A stretch of 24,936 bases of DNA from contig CAZVWH010000037.1 in the NCBI GenBank assembly GCA_964631175.1, forward strand, positions 1 through 24,936, written 5' to 3'. The notes beneath the pieces are model-generated. The model was not told the origin of the DNA. It did no database searches and saw nothing but the letters and a program-made list of their open reading frames with translations. Source of the DNA: CAZVWH01 sp964631175 (GTDB lineage Bacteria; Planctomycetota; Phycisphaerae; Sedimentisphaerales; Anaerobacaceae). Positions 20,679 through 24,936 of the stretch are shown here, one piece after another; positions within the stretch are counted from its first letter, which is position 1; each line of letters starts with the position of its first letter. A program made the position numbers and the translations under genes.

Positions 20679-22294
20679 TTCGATGGCAAAAGGGCGAAAA
20701 GTTGGAAACTGCTCTTGCATATATTTGTCACGCGCTTGTGACTTTTGTTTTTCTTTCTGCCGTTGCCGGCAGCGCAGTAGCTATTGATCAGTTCAACGTT
20801 GTTGCTCGACCGGCAAGAATAAGTCCCGACTATAGTGACGTCGTCATACCGCCCAACATCGCACCGCTTAATTTCTTGTTACAGGAGCAAGGCTCACGGT
20901 ATTTCGTCAGGATATACTCCAATAACGGTGAGCCAATCGAAATTCACAGCAAAACACCCAAAATTATTATTCCTAAAAAAAGATGGCACAAACTGCTTGA
21001 TTTGAACAGGTCTGCGCAGCTAAGTTTTGATATTTACGTCAAACCACAGGCTCCGCCATCCGGTGCAAAAGTCCAGAGCCAGATGTGGCGGCGTTTTGAT
21101 CCAATCACTAATAGAATCGCCAATGAAGATATAGATGGTTTTTTGGTGTATAGAAGGATTCGGCCGGGACATAGCACCTGGAGAGAAATGGGTATCTACG
21201 AGCGCAACCTGCACAGCTTTGATGAGTCACTTGTACTTAGTAACAAATATTTCAAGCATGGCTGCCTGAACTGTCACACGTTTTGCAACAACCGTACGGA
21301 CAAGATGCTGATCGGTATCCGTAGTTCGGTTTACGGCAGTTCCGCTTTGTTCGTTGACGCCGACAGAGGCAGTAAAATAGGAACGAAGTTCGGCTATACC
21401 TCTTGGCATCCAAGCGGCCGGGTAGCGGCATATTCTATAAATAATGTGGTACTTTTTTATCATTCTGCCGCCAGCGAGGTACGTGATGTTATGGATCTTG
21501 ATTCATCGCTGGCCTATTACCTTGTTGATTCAAAGGTAGCGAAGACATCGCCTGATCTTGCCAAAAAGGATCGGCTTGAAACGTATCCAACGTGGTCTGC
21601 TGACGGCCGTTATCTTTACTTTTGTAGTGCCCCGTTGACGTGGGAGGAACGTACTGAAATCCCTGAGCAGTATGAGCAGGTCAAATACGACCTTGTCCGC
21701 ATACCTTACAACCTTGAGCGTGACGAGTGGGGTGAGCCGGAGACTGTACTCTCAGCAGACAAAACAGGTCTGTCTATCCTTCTTCCACGGATCAGCCCCT
21801 GCGGGCGATGGCTGTTGGTAACGGCGTGTGACTATGGTTGCTTTCCGGTTTATCGCCAGAGCAGCGATCTTTACATAATGGACCTCGAATCTGTAGAACA
21901 AACCGATCGCTACACATATCGTCGGCTGGATATCAACAGCGACAAGAGCGAGTCATGGCATAGCTGGTCGAGTAACAGCCGGTGGATAGCCTTTAGCAGC
22001 AAAAGGAAATACGGCATCTTTACAAGAACTTACCTCAGTTATGTGGACGAGCGTGGCAAAGCATATAAACCGATACTGCTGCCGCAGAAAGACCCGACAT
22101 ATTATGATTCTTGTCTTTGGACGTATAGTGTGCCGGAGCTTATCACCGAGCCTGTTCGTATGAAGAAGGAAAGATTAGGCCGCATCGCCCGAGATTCTCA
22201 CAAGATAGTTGTTGAAATGCCCATCACGATGGCCACGCCCAAGGCCGGTGCGCTATCTTATCACGAAGACCCCTGGCGATCGGAGCGCGAGTAA
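20675..22294 (+). CDS. TolB/PD40-type beta-propeller protein with CxxCH motif
   Basis: The 539-residue protein has an N-terminal membrane anchor or signal (TALAYICHALVTFVFLSAVAG, about 12-32). A beta-rich domain follows up to about 180, then HGCLNCHTFCNN with a cytochrome-c-type CxxCH (C197, C200, H201). PD40/TolB-like propeller blades come next: TSWHPSGRVAAYSINNVV, YPTWSADGRYLYFCS, LPRISPCGRWLLVTA and SWSSNSRWIAFSSKR. It should be periplasmic or extracytoplasmic and may carry one covalent haem, with a distal Met or His not identified. The start overlaps the DUF6057 stop by four bases. The pair also occurs together in other phyla as I recall, but no pathway is known. Haem attachment is inferred from the motif only. 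Confidence 0.82.
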   Translation: MIRWQKGEKLETALAYICHALVTFVFLSAVAGSAVAIDQFNVVARPARISPDYSDVVIPPNIAPLNFLLQEQGSRYFVRIYSNNGEPIEIHSKTPKIIIPKKRWHKLLDLNRSAQLSFDIYVKPQAPPSGAKVQSQMWRRFDPITNRIANEDIDGFLVYRRIRPGHSTWREMGIYERNLHSFDESLVLSNKYFKHGCLNCHTFCNNRTDKMLIGIRSSVYGSSALFVDADRGSKIGTKFGYTSWHPSGRVAAYSINNVVLFYHSAASEVRDVMDLDSSLAYYLVDSKVAKTSPDLAKKDRLETYPTWSADGRYLYFCSAPLTWEERTEIPEQYEQVKYDLVRIPYNLERDEWGEPETVLSADKTGLSILLPRISPCGRWLLVTACDYGCFPVYRQSSDLYIMDLESVEQTDRYTYRRLDINSDKSESWHSWSSNSRWIAFSSKRKYGIFTRTYLSYVDERGKAYKPILLPQKDPTYYDSCLWTYSVPELITEPVRMKKERLGRIARDSHKIVVEMPITMATPKAGALSYHEDPWRSERE

Positions 22295-22406
22295 AAGCAG
22301 GGCTATATCGAAGGATTGTGCCCAATACTCGTTGGTTTATTCAACCAATTTAACCAATTATCAATTAACCGGTTATACGATTCATACAAAATAAAATTTT
22401 TTCAAA

Positions 22407-23462
22407 TTAATCTTCTGTTGATGAAGTTTCCCCGGACTGTGTAATTTTAGAGTAACATTCGGCAGGTCCTATTATTGATTTTTCGATACCGTTTTCAAAG
22501 AAAAACTGCCGGATATCAGTGCAAAGATGGCATTTGCTGGCGTAGGCCTTTGCTTTTTTATAGCCCAATTTTGTAGCTTTATCCAGCAATCCGGAAGGGC
22601 CATGTTTAAAAAGTGTGCTGATAAATTCATTTCTTGCCGGATGGAATTGCCTCCAGATGTCCTCAAGCAGCGTTTGGTTAATGTTGTCGATAATGATGCC
22701 GCTGCATGTGCCGCTAAAAACATTGCCGAACGGGTCGATATGGACACCCTTAGCGGCTAAGAAGCTTGAGTTACAATTGATCGAGGCAATGGATTCTATT
22801 GGTGTTGAAGCAACCAGCTTTGCTAATTTGCCACCCGCCTGGCCAGTAAACCGACAAGGGTAGTCTTTTATTGCGGAGATATATTGTTCTTTGCGCTCGG
22901 CAGGGCGGAGGTCTTTCATTCTGACAGGATTTTCCAGGTACTTTCGCCAGCGGACCAGCACACGCTCGGGACCTAAAATATCGGTAGCTACGCTTGCCAA
23001 TCGGCGAACCGGCTCTATATCAATATATTCCTGATGAAACGGGTCAGTGCTGATTTTGAGCCGCTTCATTCCAAGCTCGTCGAGAGTTTTTAGATGCTGG
23101 CTTATAATTTTTTCGTCTGTAGCCCAAAAGCCATTTGTCTCTACAAAATCTACTTTGCCGAGGTTTAGTTTTTTTGCCTGCTCTAAGATTTGCAGAAGAT
23201 GCTCCCAATATAGAAACGGTTCTCCACCGGTTAGATGTATTCTGGCGTTTTCGCCTGCAAGGATCTTAAGAGACTGCCATGCACTAATCGCAGTATCGAT
23301 AGGCATAAGGCCGTTCTTTTGGGGCGAGCAATTGTAATAGCAAAATTCACATGAGGCATTACACTTGTATGTCAGCAGAAGTCCCGCTGAACGCCAGAGC
23401 TTAAACTTTGGCTTCTGCCGGGCAACCTGTTTGTTGTAAATGTTTTCGGATAACTCGTACAT
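22407..23462 (-). CDS. Radical SAM protein with Cys-rich (SPASM-like) C-terminus
   Basis: From ATG 23462 the product has 351 residues. The radical SAM cluster is C34-x3-C38-x2-C41 (CNASCEFCYYNC), with LTGGEPFLYWEHLLQIL and FVETNGFWATD as SAM-binding motifs. The C-terminal part has a Cys at INCNSSF, HIDPFGNVFSGTCSG, then SKCHLCTDIRQFF and AECYSK, enough ligands for one or two auxiliary clusters as in SPASM/twitch proteins. Such enzymes modify peptides or proteins or have metabolic roles, and the substrate here is unknown. A longer frame from GTG 23582 would begin inside a palindromic repeat and overlap mnmG, so it is rejected, though the ribosome site (GAGG, two bases before the ATG) is close and the true start remains uncertain. 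Confidence 0.8.
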   Translation of the reverse strand: MYELSENIYNKQVARQKPKFKLWRSAGLLLTYKCNASCEFCYYNCSPQKNGLMPIDTAISAWQSLKILAGENARIHLTGGEPFLYWEHLLQILEQAKKLNLGKVDFVETNGFWATDEKIISQHLKTLDELGMKRLKISTDPFHQEYIDIEPVRRLASVATDILGPERVLVRWRKYLENPVRMKDLRPAERKEQYISAIKDYPCRFTGQAGGKLAKLVASTPIESIASINCNSSFLAAKGVHIDPFGNVFSGTCSGIIIDNINQTLLEDIWRQFHPARNEFISTLFKHGPSGLLDKATKLGYKKAKAYASKCHLCTDIRQFFFENGIEKSIIGPAECYSKITQSGETSSTED

Positions 23463-23504
23463 TGCCTCAAAAATTTCTAAGCCCGCGTAAAACGTGTGTG
23501 AAAA

Positions 23505-23524
23505 CCCCCCAATAAATTGGGGGG
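23505..23524. repeat. GGGGG-CTAAA hairpin repeat
   Basis: Perfect CCCCCCAA/TTGGGGGG stem with TAAA loop, followed by CTAAAC. It pairs in type with 3759-3779 and 23570-23588, and lies between mnmG and the radical SAM gene. Confidence 0.7.
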
Positions 23525-23565
23525 CTAAACCCGTCTCGAGTTGGGTCGAGAAATATCTGCTGTAT

Positions 23566-24936
23566 TTAGCCCCCAGTTTCACTGGGGGTACTTTCCCCTT
23601 TTTTCAAATGGATCTGTAGTACTGTTATATCGGCGGGCGTTATGCCGCTTATTCGAGAGGCTTGAGCGAGCGTGCTCGGCCTAAAAGCCGACAGCTTTTC
23701 CTTCGCTTCTGCCCGAAGGTGCGTAATGCTGTTATAATCCAAATCCAGCGGAACCTTTTTGGCCTCCAAGGCCCTCATGCCAGCTACCATGCGCTGCTGC
23801 TTGGCTAAATATCCTTCATACTTGGCATCAATAATCGCCGCCTGCAAAACTTCTCTATCGAGATTCATCTTTTTAACTTCAGGAAGCTCGACCCGTGAGA
23901 TAGCCAACTGCGGTTTTGGCCTGATTCCCAAGTTATTTATCTCACGGGTTGAGGCCAGCGTTTCTGCAATAGTATTTTGCGGCTGACGAAGCTGCTGCCA
24001 TAGACTTAGTCCATCAGAGCGGGTACTCATCAAGAAATTTTTAAGTGTATCAATGTCCCCGACTTTTTTTTGGAACTTCGCCCATCGAATTTCATCCACA
24101 AGTCCGACCGATTTGCCAATCGGCGTTAATCTTCTATCCGCGTTATCAGCCCTTAGGGACAAACGATACTCTGCTCGTGACGTGAACATCCTGTAAGGCT
24201 CATCAATTCCTCGTGTTAGCAAATCATCTATCATCACGCCGATATACGCCTGGTCTCTATAGAGGATAATTGGGTCTTTATTTTGCAGCTTTCTTGCTGC
24301 GTTTATGCCGGCGATAATTCCCTGGCCGGCTGCCTCTTCGTAGCCGCTGGTTCCGTTTATTTGTCCCGCTAAAAACAAGCCTGAAATCTTTTTTGTCTCC
24401 AGATTTGACTTTAATTGCATCGGCGGACAGTAATCGTATTCAATGGCATAGCCGTAATGAACAATCCGAGCATTTTCGGTACCCGGCAGCAGCTTCAGCA
24501 TTTGCTGCTGTATATCCTTTGGCAGCGAGGTACTGATGCCGTTGCAGTATATTATTTTTCTTTTTTCTTCCTCCGGCTCAAGGAACACCTGATGGTGCTG
24601 CTTATCGGCGAAGCGCACAATCTTTGTTTCTATACTTGGACAATATCGCGGGCCAACGGATTGTATCTGTCCTGTGTAAAGTGGTGCACGATGCAGATTG
24701 TCTCGGATTAACTTGTGTATCTTTTCATTCGTGTACGTTATCCAGCAGGGGGTCTGCGGCCGATTTATTGTGTCACTCATAAATGAGAAAGGTACCGGAT
24801 CTTTGTCACCGTATTGGATTTCAAGTTTATCAAGCTCAACTGTTGCAGCATCTAATCTGGCAGGTGTGCCGGTTTTCAGCCGTCTAAGTTCTAATCCTAT
24901 CTGCTCGAGGCTTTCTGAAAGTTCGTTAGCTGCCGG
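23566..24936 (-). CDS. mnmG: MnmG (GidA) tRNA modification flavoprotein, 5'-truncated by window
   Basis: The frame is open from the window end to TAA 23568-23566, giving 456 residues, about three quarters of the usual 620-650; the N-terminal FAD-binding motif is outside. Seen here are RRLKTGTPARLDAATVE, FSFM, CWITYTNEKIHKLIRDNLHR, the signature GPRYCPSIETKIVRFADK, LFLAGQINGTSGYEEAAGQG and the C-terminal GidA-associated domain with DYNSITHLRAEAKEKL. With MnmE it makes the 5-carboxymethylaminomethyl (or taurinomethyl-like) side chain of wobble uridine in tRNAs. The usual internal start would be further upstream; Met 24780 lies within the domain and is not the start. The last eight codons (STPSETGG and stop) are supplied by a palindromic repeat. 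Confidence 0.95.
   Translation of the reverse strand, partial: PAANELSESLEQIGLELRRLKTGTPARLDAATVELDKLEIQYGDKDPVPFSFMSDTINRPQTPCWITYTNEKIHKLIRDNLHRAPLYTGQIQSVGPRYCPSIETKIVRFADKQHHQVFLEPEEEKRKIIYCNGISTSLPKDIQQQMLKLLPGTENARIVHYGYAIEYDYCPPMQLKSNLETKKISGLFLAGQINGTSGYEEAAGQGIIAGINAARKLQNKDPIILYRDQAYIGVMIDDLLTRGIDEPYRMFTSRAEYRLSLRADNADRRLTPIGKSVGLVDEIRWAKFQKKVGDIDTLKNFLMSTRSDGLSLWQQLRQPQNTIAETLASTREINNLGIRPKPQLAISRVELPEVKKMNLDREVLQAAIIDAKYEGYLAKQQRMVAGMRALEAKKVPLDLDYNSITHLRAEAKEKLSAFRPSTLAQASRISGITPADITVLQIHLKKGESTPSETGG
23570..23588. repeat. GGGGG-CTAAA hairpin repeat forming the mnmG 3' end
   Basis: Perfect CCCCCAGT/ACTGGGGG stem with TTC loop, flanked by TTTAG on the left (CTAAA on the mnmG strand). 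The mnmG stop codon lies in the flank. Confidence 0.75.

Noticed and set aside
22332..22348. TTGGTT-TATTC-AACCAA as a terminator after the propeller gene
   Set aside because: The stem is only six AT-rich pairs with no U-tract, too weak to call.
23463..23582. GTG 23582 as start of the radical SAM gene
   Set aside because: The first 40 codons translate two hairpin repeats and overlap mnmG; the family-like sequence begins at ATG 23462.

Overview
The window looks like chromosomal DNA of an environmental, probably anaerobic Planctomycetota (Phycisphaerae-like) bacterium. This is inferred from the secreted proteins: repeated modules with the signature SHDVYFGTD and a 'VDDFEDYND' region, which I associate with that group, plus a CotH/lamin-tail protein. 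Several families of short palindromic repeats support a genome rich in interspersed elements, some of them read through inside coding sequence. No rRNA, tRNA, CRISPR array or complete insertion sequence was seen.

Layout. 1-3478 (-): a very large exported CotH-kinase/lamin-tail protein cut by the window edge. 3796-4722 (+): EamA-type transporter. 4967-6277 (+): a MiaB/RimO-like methylthiotransferase without a TRAM domain, behind a near-consensus promoter. 6522-9458 (-): a 978-residue secreted multidomain protein. 9964-11184 (-): AlaC-type aminotransferase. 11185-13437: a repeat-rich accessory segment with a small unknown gene, a 136-bp MITE-like element and a DUF2971 gene, bounded by imperfect 36-37 bp direct repeats. 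13438-16661 (-): a six-gene RiPP-like operon (below). 17001-18262 (+): a flavin split-barrel protein and HisA. 18666-22294 (+): an overlapping pair, a DUF6057-like membrane protein and a CxxCH-bearing beta-propeller protein. 22407-23462 (-): radical SAM protein with a Cys-rich C-terminus. 23566-24936 (-): C-terminal three quarters of MnmG.

The most interesting system is 13438-16661. Transcribed leftward, the order is: PqqD-like leader-binding protein (RRE), lasso B2-type transglutaminase-fold leader peptidase, two tandem precursor peptides of 41 and 40 residues absent from a standard ORF scan, an HprK-like kinase, and a nucleotidyltransferase. The precursor leaders fit the lasso leader motif (Y-x2-P-x-L, and in one a Thr at the expected spacing). 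Their cores have no Asp/Glu at ring positions 7-9, and no asparagine-synthetase-like cyclase is present. The locus therefore uses lasso-type recognition and cleavage but apparently makes a non-lasso product, perhaps a linear peptide phosphorylated or nucleotidylated on its conserved Ser/Thr. The operon and each precursor have recognisable sigma-70 promoters, and the precursor unit arose by a tandem duplication that also copied the start of the kinase gene.

The repeats form a second theme. A palindromic element of about 24 bp occurs three times in-frame in the CotH gene (read in different frames and orientations) and once in the signal-peptide region of the 978-residue protein. A GGGGG-CTAAA hairpin family supplies the last codons and stop of mnmG. 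A CCCGTTAGA-type inverted-repeat family and a 167-bp composite palindrome sit between genes.
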